Source of the DNA: Eshraghiella sp964414835
Lineage (GTDB): Bacteria; Bacillota; Clostridia; Lachnospirales; Lachnospiraceae
DNA: 64,000 nucleotides
Direction: 5' to 3'
Assembly: GCA_964414835.1 (NCBI GenBank)
Contig: CAYPWY010000009.1
Coordinates: forward strand, 1-64,000
Shown piece after piece: positions 51,989 to 61,405 of the stretch (its first letter is position 1; every line of letters begins with the position of its first letter). A model generated the notes under the pieces. It was given only the letters and a program-made list of their open reading frames with translations. It was not told the DNA's origin and searched no databases. Position numbers and translations under genes: made by a program.

Positions 51989-54133
51989 ATGAGACATATT
52001 TTTATTAATATGCGTAAGTACTGGCTGTCAGTGCTTATTATATTTGTCTTGCTGGTACTTCAGGCATTCTGTGATTTTTCACTGCCTGACTATACATCAA
52101 AGCTTATAGACACAGGAATTACCAATAACGGAATTGAATATGCAACACCTGACAAGGTAAGTTATGCTTCCTATATTGGCGTTTCCCTAATTATGACTGA
52201 AGATGAACTTATGCTTTGGCAGGAATATTATCAGCCGGATGACCAAGGCGTGTACTGTCTTGTTGATGGAGCTGATAAACAGGAATTGGATAAGACATTT
52301 GTGGAGCCGTTGGCGGTATATAGTATCATATCCCAAATGTCAGCACAGGAAACTGTCAATGACTCTGCAATGACGGGACAGACTCAGGATGCCATGTCTG
52401 ACATGCATACAATGAGAACGGCAATACAGGATAAACTGTCGGAGCTTGGAGATTCCATGCTTACAAGCTATGCAATTCTCTTTACAAAGAATGAATATGA
52501 GACACTGGGAGTGGATTTGGTAAAACTAAGGTCGCAATATTTGTGGAAGACCGGAGGAATGATGCTGGTTTTTGCCATGGGAATGATGGTAATAGCCATT
52601 GCCGTAGGATACCTTGCATCAAAAGTAGGTGCAGGAGTAGGGCGTGATTTGCGCAAAAAAGTATTTGAAAAGGTTGTAAGATTTTCGGATGGGGAGATTA
52701 ATAAATTTTCTACGGCATCATTGATTACCAGAACCACCAATGATGTTCAGCAGATTCAGATGGTAACAGTTATACTGCTGAGACTGGTGTTGTATGCGCC
52801 GGTTATGGCAGTAGGCGGAATAATAATGGTTATAAGGACCGGAGCGGGAATGGGATATATTATTGTGATGGCGGTTGCCGCCATTGCGGTACTTATGATA
52901 TGCCTTCTTGTAATAGCCATGCCTAAGTTTAAGATGATGCAGAAGCTTGTGGACAAGGTCAACCTTGTATCCAGAGAAATACTTACGGGAATACCTGTAA
53001 TCAGGGCATTCAGCCGTGAGAAACATGAAGAGAAGCGTTTTGATGCTGCCAATAAGGAGCTTACAGGGGTTATGCTTTTTACTAACAGGGTAATGACCTT
53101 TATGATGCCAATACTTATGATAATTATGAATGCCATATCGGTACTTATTGTGTGGACTGCATCCCACAGGATAGACCAGGGTGTCATGGAGGTTGGTACA
53201 ATGACTGCTTTTATCACTTATACAATGATGATAGTTATGTCATTTCTGATGCTTACCATGGTATCAATTATGCTTCCGAGAGCCGGAGTTGCGGCAGACA
53301 GAATTGACGAAGTGCTTAGGACGAAGGTTTCAGTCAATGACAAGGAAGATGCCATTACACTTGAAAATACCAAAGGCATAGTAAAATTCAACAATGTAAG
53401 CTTTTGCTATCCGGATGCGGAAAGCAATGTGCTTGAAAATATAGATTTTGAGGCAAGACCGGGAACCACAACAGCTATCATAGGAAGCACCGGATGCGGA
53501 AAATCAACTCTTATCAATCTTATACCGCGTTTCTTTGATGTTACTGAAGGAAGTGTGACTGTTGATGGAAAGGATGTAAGGGATATATCACTGGAAAGCC
53601 TCCGTCATAATATAGGATATGTTCCCCAGAAGGGAGTACTTTTTTCAGGCACGATTGCTGATAATATAAAGTATGGACAGCTTAAGGATTCCGACGAGGA
53701 AATGTTTGAAGCTGCCCGGATAGCGCAGGCTGTGGAATTTATAGATTCAAAGCCGGACAGATATGACAGTCCTATATCACAGGGCGGAACCAATGTATCG
53801 GGAGGTCAGAAACAAAGACTTTCCATAGCCAGAGCAATAGCCAGAAATCCTATGATTTATATTTTTGATGACAGTTTTTCGGCATTGGATTTTAAGACGG
53901 ATGCGGCGCTTCGTAAAGCGCTGGGGCCTAAGGTCAAGGACAAAACTGTGTTTATTGTGGCACAGCGCATAAGCACCATACTTTATGCAGAGCAGATAAT
54001 TGTTCTTGATGATGGAAAGATGGTCGGAAAAGGAACTCATAAGGAACTGATGAAGAGCTGTGACGTATATAAGCAGATAGCTACCTCACAGCTTTCGGAA
54101 AAAGAATTATCAAAAAGTCTGGAGGAGGAATAG
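51989..54133 (+). CDS. Heterodimeric ABC exporter subunit with degenerate ATPase site
   Basis: The 714-residue half-transporter has six membrane segments with an extended first extracytoplasmic loop (about 35-165) and a C-terminal ATPase. Walker A is GSTGCGKST, signature NVSGGQKQRL. Walker B ends IFDDSFSALD, with Asp in place of the catalytic Glu, and the H-loop reads VAQRIS with Gln for His. Such changes mark the non-catalytic half of heterodimeric exporters. The partner starts 3 bp downstream. The start at 51989 has GGGAGG. Confidence 0.93.
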   Translation: MRHIFINMRKYWLSVLIIFVLLVLQAFCDFSLPDYTSKLIDTGITNNGIEYATPDKVSYASYIGVSLIMTEDELMLWQEYYQPDDQGVYCLVDGADKQELDKTFVEPLAVYSIISQMSAQETVNDSAMTGQTQDAMSDMHTMRTAIQDKLSELGDSMLTSYAILFTKNEYETLGVDLVKLRSQYLWKTGGMMLVFAMGMMVIAIAVGYLASKVGAGVGRDLRKKVFEKVVRFSDGEINKFSTASLITRTTNDVQQIQMVTVILLRLVLYAPVMAVGGIIMVIRTGAGMGYIIVMAVAAIAVLMICLLVIAMPKFKMMQKLVDKVNLVSREILTGIPVIRAFSREKHEEKRFDAANKELTGVMLFTNRVMTFMMPILMIIMNAISVLIVWTASHRIDQGVMEVGTMTAFITYTMMIVMSFLMLTMVSIMLPRAGVAADRIDEVLRTKVSVNDKEDAITLENTKGIVKFNNVSFCYPDAESNVLENIDFEARPGTTTAIIGSTGCGKSTLINLIPRFFDVTEGSVTVDGKDVRDISLESLRHNIGYVPQKGVLFSGTIADNIKYGQLKDSDEEMFEAARIAQAVEFIDSKPDRYDSPISQGGTNVSGGQKQRLSIARAIARNPMIYIFDDSFSALDFKTDAALRKALGPKVKDKTVFIVAQRISTILYAEQIIVLDDGKMVGKGTHKELMKSCDVYKQIATSQLSEKELSKSLEEE

Positions 54134-54136
54134 AAT

Positions 54137-55999
54137 ATGGAAAATAACACAAACAGACCTGACCAGACATCAAAACCAATGGGCGGACCAATGGGACGCG
54201 GTCCCGTTGGCGGAACCGGTGAGAAAGCCAAAAATTTTAAAGGTACAATCCGAAAGCTGTTCAGATATATAGGCAGCTACAAATACGCAGTAGTTATATT
54301 TGCCGTATTTGCAATAGGAAGTACGGTGTTCAATGTTATGGCACCTAAGACTCTCGGCAAGGCAACCAATGAATTGCAGAGCGGTTTTGTGGCAAAGCTT
54401 ACGGGAACGGGTCAGATTGACTTTGACAAAATCGGACACATTCTTCTGCTTGTGCTGGCAATATATGCGGTTTCGGCCATATTCAATCTTGTGCAGGGCT
54501 TTATCATGACGGGAATTACCCAGAAGCTTTGTTATAGAATGAGGAAGGAAATATCCGAGAAAATCAACCGTATGCCTATGAAATATTTTGAGAGCAGAAC
54601 TAACGGTGAAGTGCTTTCAAGAATAACTAATGATATAGATACTCTCGGAAACGGACTTAACCAGTCGCTGACAACACTTGTTACATCAATAACAACAATT
54701 ATCGGTGTGTTTGTTATGATGCTGACCATAAGCCCTGTTATGACCATAATTGCCGTACTTATCATACCTGTCAGCATGGTGCTGCTTGGACTTGTTATGG
54801 GAAAATCACAGAAATTTTTCCGCACACAGCAGGAATATGTGGGACATATCAACGGACAGGTTGAGGAGGTTTATTCGGGGCATAATGTAGTGAAAGCATT
54901 TAACAAAGAGGATGATGTGCTCAAGACCTTTAATGACACCAACGAGGTCCTCTATGCATCCGCATGGAAGTCACAGTTCATATCCGGAATGATGATGCCG
55001 ATTATGCAGTTTGTAGGAAATCTGGGATATGTGGCGGTTGCGATTTCCGGTGCATTTCTTGCCGGTAAGGGCGTTATTATGATTGGTGATATTCAGGCTT
55101 TTATACAGTATGTCAAGAACTTTACGCAGCCTATACAGCAGATTGCACAGGTATCTAATATGATGCAGTCCATGGTAGCAGCTGCGGAACGTGTTTTTGA
55201 GCTGCTTGAAGAGGAGGAAGAAGACCGTTTTGCACAGAATCCTGTACAGCCTGAACACATAGAAGGCAAGGTTGAATTTGACCATGTACGGTTTGGCTAT
55301 AAAGAAGATAAGATAATCATCAATGATTTCAGCGCCGATGTAAATCCGGGGCAGCAGATTGCAATAGTAGGTCCTACAGGAGCAGGAAAGACCACAATGG
55401 TTAAGCTTCTTATGAGGTTCTATGATGTCAATTCAGGGGAAATAAGACTGGACGGACACAATATTAAGGATTACGACAGAAGTGCTTTGAGGGAAGCATT
55501 CGGAATGGTGCTTCAGGACACATGGCTTTTTAAGGGAACAATAATGGAAAACATACGCTATGGAAGACTGGATGCCACTGATGAGGAGGTGATAGCGGCA
55601 GCAAAATCAGCTCACGCCCATCATTTTATAGAGACGCTTCCTGACGGTTATAATATGGAGCTTAATGAAGATGCTACAAATGTTTCACAGGGACAGAAAC
55701 AGCTTTTGACTATAGCCAGGGCTATTCTTGCCGATAATCCGGTTCTTATTCTTGATGAGGCAACCTCCTCTGTGGATACAAGGACGGAGCATAGAATACA
55801 GAGGGCCATGGATAACCTTATGAGGGGAAGAACAAGCTTTGTAATCGCACACAGACTGTCTACAATTAAAAATGCAGACCTTATTCTTGTAATGAAGGAT
55901 GGAGATATAATAGAACAGGGAACCCATAATGAGCTTATGGCACGGAATGGATTTTACGCCGGACTGTATAATTCTCAGTTTGAAGAAATTACGGCATAA
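54137..55999 (+). CDS. Heterodimeric ABC exporter subunit with complete ATPase site
   Basis: The 620-residue half-transporter has a glycine/proline-rich N-terminus (SKPMGGPMGRGPVGGTGEKAK) before six membrane segments. The ATPase has Walker A GPTGAGKTT, Walker B LILDEATSSVD, and H-loop IAHRLS. The signature is NVSQGQKQLL, the divergent LSQGQ form typical of the partner subunit. Together with the preceding gene it forms a TM287/288-type multidrug or lipid exporter with one active site. Confidence 0.95.
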   Translation: MENNTNRPDQTSKPMGGPMGRGPVGGTGEKAKNFKGTIRKLFRYIGSYKYAVVIFAVFAIGSTVFNVMAPKTLGKATNELQSGFVAKLTGTGQIDFDKIGHILLLVLAIYAVSAIFNLVQGFIMTGITQKLCYRMRKEISEKINRMPMKYFESRTNGEVLSRITNDIDTLGNGLNQSLTTLVTSITTIIGVFVMMLTISPVMTIIAVLIIPVSMVLLGLVMGKSQKFFRTQQEYVGHINGQVEEVYSGHNVVKAFNKEDDVLKTFNDTNEVLYASAWKSQFISGMMMPIMQFVGNLGYVAVAISGAFLAGKGVIMIGDIQAFIQYVKNFTQPIQQIAQVSNMMQSMVAAAERVFELLEEEEEDRFAQNPVQPEHIEGKVEFDHVRFGYKEDKIIINDFSADVNPGQQIAIVGPTGAGKTTMVKLLMRFYDVNSGEIRLDGHNIKDYDRSALREAFGMVLQDTWLFKGTIMENIRYGRLDATDEEVIAAAKSAHAHHFIETLPDGYNMELNEDATNVSQGQKQLLTIARAILADNPVLILDEATSSVDTRTEHRIQRAMDNLMRGRTSFVIAHRLSTIKNADLILVMKDGDIIEQGTHNELMARNGFYAGLYNSQFEEITA

Positions 56000-56062
56000 A
56001 ATTGTGGACTTAAAGAACAAAAAGCTGTATTATAATAGTATAACATTTGGGAGGAAAACAGA

Positions 56063-56479
56063 GTGAAGAATGTAGAAGTAACGATTAATCCAACAGAAGT
56101 GAGAAGTGTTAAATATTCCAATGCATTTTCCAAAAAACCTGGAGAGAAGATTTCTCTTTCAGTTAAGTCAGAGGCGTCAATCAAACTGAATCCGACTAAT
56201 CCTGTGGTTGCCATAGTCATAGTAAAGGTTGTGGTTGAGGACCCGGATAAATGTATACAGATGGAAATAGAGACTATTACAGGAGTGACAGTCAGCACAT
56301 TTATAGATAATCTTGACCAGTTTATTAAGGGAAAATATCTTCCGGTAATAATTATGTCAGCCAATGAGAAGGTAAGGACGCTCAGTGCAATGATGGGTGC
56401 GCCTATCAAGATACCTAATCCAAGATTTGCAACAGCGTCTGACGGAACAGTATCAGAAGGCGCAAGTCTTACACAGTAA
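56063..56479 (+). CDS. SecB-like small protein, GTG start (138 aa)
   Basis: A GTG start follows GGAGGAAAACAGA. The 138-residue protein has an N-terminal beta part (VEVTINPTEVRSVKYSNAF, SIKLNPTNPVVAIVIVKVVVED) and a C-terminal helix-turn pattern (TFIDNLDQFIKGKYLPVIIMSANEKVRTLSAMMGAPIKIPNPRF). This order of strands followed by a P-x-x-x-x-AN-E-x-x-x-T-x-x-x-G-x-P motif resembles SecB-family chaperones, but the match is only partial. Many Clostridia have similar uncharacterised genes. The CDF transporter gene follows. Confidence 0.6.
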   Translation: MKNVEVTINPTEVRSVKYSNAFSKKPGEKISLSVKSEASIKLNPTNPVVAIVIVKVVVEDPDKCIQMEIETITGVTVSTFIDNLDQFIKGKYLPVIIMSANEKVRTLSAMMGAPIKIPNPRFATASDGTVSEGASLTQ

Positions 56480-56502
56480 TACACGCTGCGAGAGGGCGGT
56501 AT

Positions 56503-57681
56503 ATGATATCTTTTTTAGCAGGCATTTTTATCAAAGACAGATATAACTATGATAAGAGTACGGTCAGGAAAAAATACGGCACGCTTACAGGTATTGTAGG
56601 AATAATACTTAATGTGCTGCTTTTTGCAGGCAAATTTATTGCAGGAACACTAAGCGGAGCAATATCAATCACGGTGGATGCATTTAATAACCTGTCTGAC
56701 GCAGGTTCATCAGTTATATCTCTGGCAGGATTTCAGATGGCAGATAAGAAGCCTGACCCTGCTCATCCTTTTGGTCATGGAAGGATGGAATATATAGCAG
56801 GACTTTTTGTATCAGTCCTGATTATTATAATGGGATTTGAGCTTGCCAAGAGTTCAATTCATAAGATAATATCACCCTCGGAAGTTGACGACAGTGTTTT
56901 GGCAATCATTGTGCTTATAGCTGCCATAGTGGTTAAGCTGTATATGTTTTCATATAACAGAGCATACGGTAAAAAAATTAATTCAGCCTCTATGAAAGCC
57001 ACAGCTGCCGATTCCATAAGTGATTCCATAGCTACCGGGGTTGTGCTTATCTGTATACTGATTACCAGATATACAGGGATTAATGTAGATGGATACGCAG
57101 GCGCGGCAGTTTCATGTTTTATTCTTTTTACAGGATTTAAGTCTATTAAAGAAACCGTGGACCCGCTTTTGGGGAAGCAGCCGGATTCGGAGTTTGTCAA
57201 TCGCATACGTGATATTGTTATGTCATATGAGGAGATAATAAGTATTCACGATTTGGTGGTTCACGATTATGGTCCGGGCAGATGTATGATTTCTCTTCAC
57301 GGAGAAGTATCGGAGGATGGTAATCTTGTAAATCTACATGATGCCATAGACAGATGCGAAAGAGAACTGCACGATACCCTTGGATGTGAGGCTGTCATAC
57401 ACATGGACCCGGTTTCGATTAACAACGAAAGAGTCATATCAATGAAACATGCAGTCGAGAATATGATATCGGAGTATGACGATACAATCACAATCCACGA
57501 TTTCCGGGTTGTTGACGGCAACACACATACCAATGTGATTTTTGATGCGGTCATACCGTCAGGTTCGGATAAAACCTCCCAGGAGGTCAAATCCGCTATG
57601 GAAACCATAGTCAGCAGACTTCCGGGCAACTGTATCGGCGTAATCAATGTTGATATGGAGTATGCCGAGTGGAACGGATAA
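56503..57681 (+). CDS. Cation diffusion facilitator family transporter
   Basis: The 392-residue protein has six membrane helices with the CDF metal-site pairs ITVDAFNNLSDAG (helix II, DxxxxxxD) and KATAADSISDSIATG (helix V), the HPFGHGRMEYIAGL motif, and a cytoplasmic C-terminal domain with several His. It exports Zn, Mn or Fe using the proton gradient. The C-terminal domain is long (about 180 residues), and a second ferredoxin-like unit may be present. A terminator lies beyond its stop. Confidence 0.95.
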   Translation: MISFLAGIFIKDRYNYDKSTVRKKYGTLTGIVGIILNVLLFAGKFIAGTLSGAISITVDAFNNLSDAGSSVISLAGFQMADKKPDPAHPFGHGRMEYIAGLFVSVLIIIMGFELAKSSIHKIISPSEVDDSVLAIIVLIAAIVVKLYMFSYNRAYGKKINSASMKATAADSISDSIATGVVLICILITRYTGINVDGYAGAAVSCFILFTGFKSIKETVDPLLGKQPDSEFVNRIRDIVMSYEEIISIHDLVVHDYGPGRCMISLHGEVSEDGNLVNLHDAIDRCERELHDTLGCEAVIHMDPVSINNERVISMKHAVENMISEYDDTITIHDFRVVDGNTHTNVIFDAVIPSGSDKTSQEVKSAMETIVSRLPGNCIGVINVDMEYAEWNG

Positions 57682-57702
57682 TACAGTCATACGTGAGAAA
57701 TG

Positions 57703-58713
57703 CTATATACAGAATATCTTATCTGAGGATATATATTGAGATAATCCGGCTCTTGCGAAATCAAGCATTTCGCGGGAGCTTTTTTCGTTATAGGTGCATA
57801 CGCCATTTACATTGGTATATGGGTATGCCGTCACAGAATTGATGCGTCTGTTTCTCATGGCTTTTATATATGATGCGGATATCCTGAAAAGTCCCAGACT
57901 CACATCAAGGACTGCTTCGGCAGGTATGCAGTCAAAAACCCTGCGGTAAAGTCCGGAGTATATCTGCTTGTAGTCAGGGACATAAATCATAGGGTCAAAA
58001 CACAGCCTTATTGTGTATCCGGCATCACAGGCGTTTTTCAATGCATTAAGGCGCAAATCAAGGGATGGAGTACGATGCTCAAAGGCGTTTGTGATATAAT
58101 CAGGTGATAATGTCCACGCAAAAATAATATTTTCACCTTTGGAAAAATGTCTGAAGCCCTCGGTGTAGGCTGATTTTGTCCGTATCTCTATGGTAAGCTC
58201 CTTGTGCGCTGCGGCAAAGCTGCACCAGCGTTTCACAAATCCTGTAATGCCTTCCATGGCAAGCATATCAGTATCATATGAGATACATAAATATACCGGA
58301 TGCCTTGTGAGAAGCGCTTCAACCTCTGCAAATATATCCTCAATATTTACGAAGACCACTATGTTGCCGGAAGGGTACATTCCCTGAAGATAGCAGTATT
58401 CGCAGTCGTATATGCAGTTCATTATATTGGAAGTATAATAAAAATAATGATTGTTAAAGCTTTGACAAACCCTTGCGCCGGGATATATAAGCTCGCCGTG
58501 TTTTACGGCAAGTATCAGTGCAGGAGCATTTTTCTGGATGGAATAATCCTGATGCCCCCTGTTAAAAACATCCTTATAATGGTTTATATTAATCCGGACA
58601 GATTTGCGAAACCTGTCAAGAAGCTGTCGGGTTACAGCATAGCCGTAAGCCTCATTTTCTATATATATGTGTGAGAAATAATCAACTGATGATATATCTG
58701 TAAATGTCGTCAT
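57703..58713 (-). CDS. SPL-like radical SAM protein (spore photoproduct lyase family)
   Basis: The start at 58713 gives 336 residues; it overlaps the preceding gene by 32 bases, and a GAGGG site is 11 bases upstream. The radical SAM cluster motif is CIYDCEYC, followed by YLQGMYPSGNIVVFVNIED, the family-specific SPL phrase. True spore photoproduct lyase repairs spore thymine dimers and uses an additional catalytic Cys near residue 140. I cannot place that Cys here with certainty. This family also includes uncharacterised members found outside spore formers. It is the third gene of an overlapping operon with an SDR. Confidence 0.85.
   Translation of the reverse strand: MTTFTDISSVDYFSHIYIENEAYGYAVTRQLLDRFRKSVRININHYKDVFNRGHQDYSIQKNAPALILAVKHGELIYPGARVCQSFNNHYFYYTSNIMNCIYDCEYCYLQGMYPSGNIVVFVNIEDIFAEVEALLTRHPVYLCISYDTDMLAMEGITGFVKRWCSFAAAHKELTIEIRTKSAYTEGFRHFSKGENIIFAWTLSPDYITNAFEHRTPSLDLRLNALKNACDAGYTIRLCFDPMIYVPDYKQIYSGLYRRVFDCIPAEAVLDVSLGLFRISASYIKAMRNRRINSVTAYPYTNVNGVCTYNEKSSREMLDFARAGLSQYISSDKIFCI
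57749..57786 (+). terminator. Terminator of the CDF gene, inside the end of the convergent SPL-like gene
   Basis: GCTCTTGCGAAAT and ATTTCGCGGGAGC form a 13-bp stem (with G-U pairs) and six T follow on the plus strand. The same bases code for residues near the C-terminus of the SPL-like protein. Confidence 0.7.
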
Positions 58714-59200
58714 ATATTTTTTTACCCTCGTTTTTAGTGGAAACCGGAAGTGTATAGCTGCTGTATATATGCTCAATTAGTTTTGACACATCTCCGATAG
58801 TAGAGTAATATGTGAACAGCTGTATAAATGAATTTCGCATTGTTGCGGACAGGGAAAGCAGGTCACACAGCTTTTGGACTGATTCAATCATGCCGCCGTC
58901 CGGCTCTGCATGACCATACACGTTCTGACAGGATGAAATTACGGCATCCGAAAAATCATCGAGCGCGCCAATATCGGTGACAGAAAGAAAAATACAGTGA
59001 GCACTGCCATGCTGACGCAAAAGTGAACGGGCATCATTGTAAACCTGATGGTTTATCAGTTCTTTTTCCTGAAACGGATGTGTAAAGGCTATATCGGGGT
59101 ACAGGCTTATGGACTGAGTTGTATCGGAAATTTTGTTATATATGGTGTCGGAATCCTGGTCCACCACATAAAAAATAAAATCTTTATTCTGCTTAATCAT
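58682..59200 (-). CDS. Unknown protein between SDR and SPL-like genes (172 aa)
   Basis: The 172-residue soluble protein (MIKQNKDFIFYVVDQDSDTIYNKI, SLYPDIAFTHPFQEKELINHQ, CIFLSVTDIGALDDFSDAVISSC) is unfamiliar. It has alternating strand/helix segments and a mostly acidic composition. Its start overlaps the end of the SDR gene by 8 bases and its end overlaps the SPL-like gene by 32 bases, so all three are made together. It probably works with both neighbours, perhaps on the same nucleic acid or cofactor substrate, but no motif indicates how. Confidence 0.7.
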   Translation of the reverse strand: MIKQNKDFIFYVVDQDSDTIYNKISDTTQSISLYPDIAFTHPFQEKELINHQVYNDARSLLRQHGSAHCIFLSVTDIGALDDFSDAVISSCQNVYGHAEPDGGMIESVQKLCDLLSLSATMRNSFIQLFTYYSTIGDVSKLIEHIYSSYTLPVSTKNEGKKIYDDIYRYIIS

Positions 59201-59903
59201 CGCTGCAACCTCTGTTTTTGCGCATAATTCTGTGAAACTGAGGGGTAATTGTGATGTCCCCTATATTGACGCCCTCAGGACGGGATATGGCATAAATCAC
59301 CGCATCTGCAATAACATCGGAACTGAGAGAGCAGCCCTTTGATGTGTCTGCCGTAAAATCTGCATTGCGGTACAGTGATGTGTCCGTCATATCCGGATGG
59401 ATTGTAACCACGCGCACACCGTGTTTGCGAACCTCGTCAAAAAGGCTTGAAGAAAAGCTTGAAAGCCCTGATTTGACGGCACCGTATGCGGCACCGTGGG
59501 TATTGCTGCTTTTCTTGGCGGTTACGCTTGAAATATTTATAATTACACCGCCGGTCTTTTTTAACTGCTTCATAAGAAGAGAGCATAAAAGCATGGGAAC
59601 CTCAAGATTGACTGTGGTAAGCTGGTGTATCTGAGCCGGAGTCAGAGTTTCGTGAAGACCGTAGAAGCCTATCCCCGCATTATTGATTAGTATATCAAAG
59701 CAGTATTCAGATGTCAGCTTAGAGACAGTATTACATAGTAACTTGGTGTCAGTCAAATCTATAAGGATTTCGCTGTAAAACCGGTTATTAATATCTGCAC
59801 TTGTTCTGGAAATGCCCACAACGCGAAAACCCTCTGATAAAAGTGCAAGTGCAGCCGCACGCCCTATTCCCTTGGACGTGCCGGTGATAAGTGCTGTTTT
59901 CAT
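59193..59903 (-). CDS. Short-chain dehydrogenase/reductase
   Basis: The 236-residue SDR has TGTSKGIGRAAAL at 7-19 (nucleotide loop), LINNAGIGFYG, NISSVTAKK, and YGAVKSG containing the catalytic Tyr-x-x-x-Lys. It reduces or oxidises a carbonyl or alcohol with NAD(P)H. Overlap with the 172-aa gene and then the SPL-like gene is unusual for SDRs; the substrate is open. It is divergent from the DUF6273 gene. Confidence 0.92.
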   Translation of the reverse strand: MKTALITGTSKGIGRAAALALLSEGFRVVGISRTSADINNRFYSEILIDLTDTKLLCNTVSKLTSEYCFDILINNAGIGFYGLHETLTPAQIHQLTTVNLEVPMLLCSLLMKQLKKTGGVIINISSVTAKKSSNTHGAAYGAVKSGLSSFSSSLFDEVRKHGVRVVTIHPDMTDTSLYRNADFTADTSKGCSLSSDVIADAVIYAISRPEGVNIGDITITPQFHRIMRKNRGCSDD

Positions 59904-60051
59904 ATGGATTCCACCTTACATATTTTTTGAACAGGTTATTCTGATAATATATATCAGTATAATGAATATTTTGCAAAAAGTCAAAACACCCGTTGACGGT
60001 TGGACTAAAATAACATATTATTAAGTAAGTATCTATATGGAGGATTGAACT

Positions 60052-61296
60052 GTGGAGGAAAATAAAAACAGCAAAAAACTACCCATAATAATAGTAATGG
60101 CTGCTCTTGTGGTATTGGCTGCTGCGGCTTTGACAGCAATGTTCATTGTTAAGTCCAAGAGCCATCAGGTAACGGCGGCTGAGCATATGGATAATGCAAA
60201 GCAGTTTATGGCAGATGGGGAATATGGAAAAGCCATATCGGCATATGATAAAGCGATAGAAGCCGAGGAAACCAATCTGGATGCTTATATGGGAAAAATA
60301 AAGGCATATGAATCCCTTGGAGATGAAACCAAGGCTGAGGAAACCATAAATGATGCCATTAAAGTCATAACCGATACATATAACAGCCAAGGCGTAGTTG
60401 TCGATAATGCTGCGGATATGTATTATTACTATGCGGATTTGCTGGTTTCAAAGGGGGACAATATGAGAGCGGAAATACTCTTGACCGAAGGCTCTGACAT
60501 AATCGAGGGACTTTTAGATGATTATTCCAATTCCCAATTTAAGCTGCACAATGATGCTCCGGTTAAAATATCAGATAATACAATTGCTTTCGGTTTATAT
60601 CCAGGCTCGGAACTTACAGGTAATGCACTGTCGGAGGATGTAACCGGTGCGGAATATGATGATGACGGAGTGGCTTTGGTAAAAGACATAAAGTATTATA
60701 AGTATGAAACTTCCAATGGTATAAAATACTATATTATGAATGATATTCTGTGGGATGTAATCAACGAGGATGAAGACAGCTATCTTCTTCTGGCACATAA
60801 TGTAATAGATGCAGTTCCTTATAATGACGAGTATACGGCAATAGATTGGGATAACTGTTCTCTGAGAAAATGGCTTAACGAGGATTTTTATTCAATTGCA
60901 TTTAATGAAGGACAGGCCTCATTTCTGCGTGAGATTAACGTTACATCAACTATGAATCCTGATTATGGTATATACACCGGTAATAATGTTACGGATTATG
61001 TGACAATATTGTCGGCGGAAGAGGTCAGCGAAGGCGCTAACGGATTCCAGGGAGACAGGAAGGCAGAGGAGACAGACAGAACATGCACGACAACTGATTT
61101 CGGCATTGCAAGGGGGATTCATCCTGACAGCAGCGGAATATGCAAATGGTGGCTTAGGACATGTGGAGTTGACACATATTCGGCAATGTACGTAAATACC
61201 AACGGTGTGCTTGCATGCGACGGATATTATGTGATAGGAACGGACATAGGTGTAAGACCGGTTATATCAATCTCAAAAAGTTCAGTATTGGAATAG
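60052..61296 (+). CDS. TPR and DUF6273 domain membrane protein
   Basis: The 414-residue protein starts with GTG behind GGAGG and has an N-terminal helix (IIIVMAALVVLAAAALTAMFIV, about 13-34). Two TPR-like helical pairs follow at about 40-105 (HMDNAKQFMADGEYGKAISAYDKAIEAEE). A C-terminal DUF6273 domain (about 210-410) carries the phrases YIMNDILWDVINED, WDNCSLRKWLNEDFYSIAF, and KWWLRTCGVDTYSAMYVNTNGV. DUF6273 domains occur in many secreted Clostridial proteins; a surface role is likely. Confidence 0.88.
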   Translation: MEENKNSKKLPIIIVMAALVVLAAAALTAMFIVKSKSHQVTAAEHMDNAKQFMADGEYGKAISAYDKAIEAEETNLDAYMGKIKAYESLGDETKAEETINDAIKVITDTYNSQGVVVDNAADMYYYYADLLVSKGDNMRAEILLTEGSDIIEGLLDDYSNSQFKLHNDAPVKISDNTIAFGLYPGSELTGNALSEDVTGAEYDDDGVALVKDIKYYKYETSNGIKYYIMNDILWDVINEDEDSYLLLAHNVIDAVPYNDEYTAIDWDNCSLRKWLNEDFYSIAFNEGQASFLREINVTSTMNPDYGIYTGNNVTDYVTILSAEEVSEGANGFQGDRKAEETDRTCTTTDFGIARGIHPDSSGICKWWLRTCGVDTYSAMYVNTNGVLACDGYYVIGTDIGVRPVISISKSSVLE

Positions 61297-61303
61297 TATT
61301 TGA

Positions 61304-61339
61304 CAGCCTTTTGCAGAAAATGCAAAAGGCTGTTTTTTT
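61304..61339 (+). terminator. Intrinsic terminator before the SOS-type operon
   Basis: CAGCCTTTTGCA and TGCAAAAGGCTG (12-bp stem) followed by seven T; it separates the DUF6273 gene from the SOS-type promoter that begins five bases later. Confidence 0.93.
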
Positions 61340-61343
61340 GTTA

Positions 61344-61391
61344 TTGACAAATCGAACAAATGTGCTACAATGATATTACAAACAAATGTTC
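61344..61391 (+). promoter_or_regulatory. Promoter with two near-consensus LexA boxes
   Basis: TTGACA at 61344-61349 and TACAAT at 61366-61371 (16-bp spacer). CGAACAAATGTGC at 61353-61365 and CAAACAAATGTTC at 61379-61391 each differ by one base from CGAAC-N4-GTTC. One lies between the -35 and -10, the other at the expected transcription start. Confidence 0.78.
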
Positions 61392-61405
61392 GAGGAAAAG
61401 CAGGT

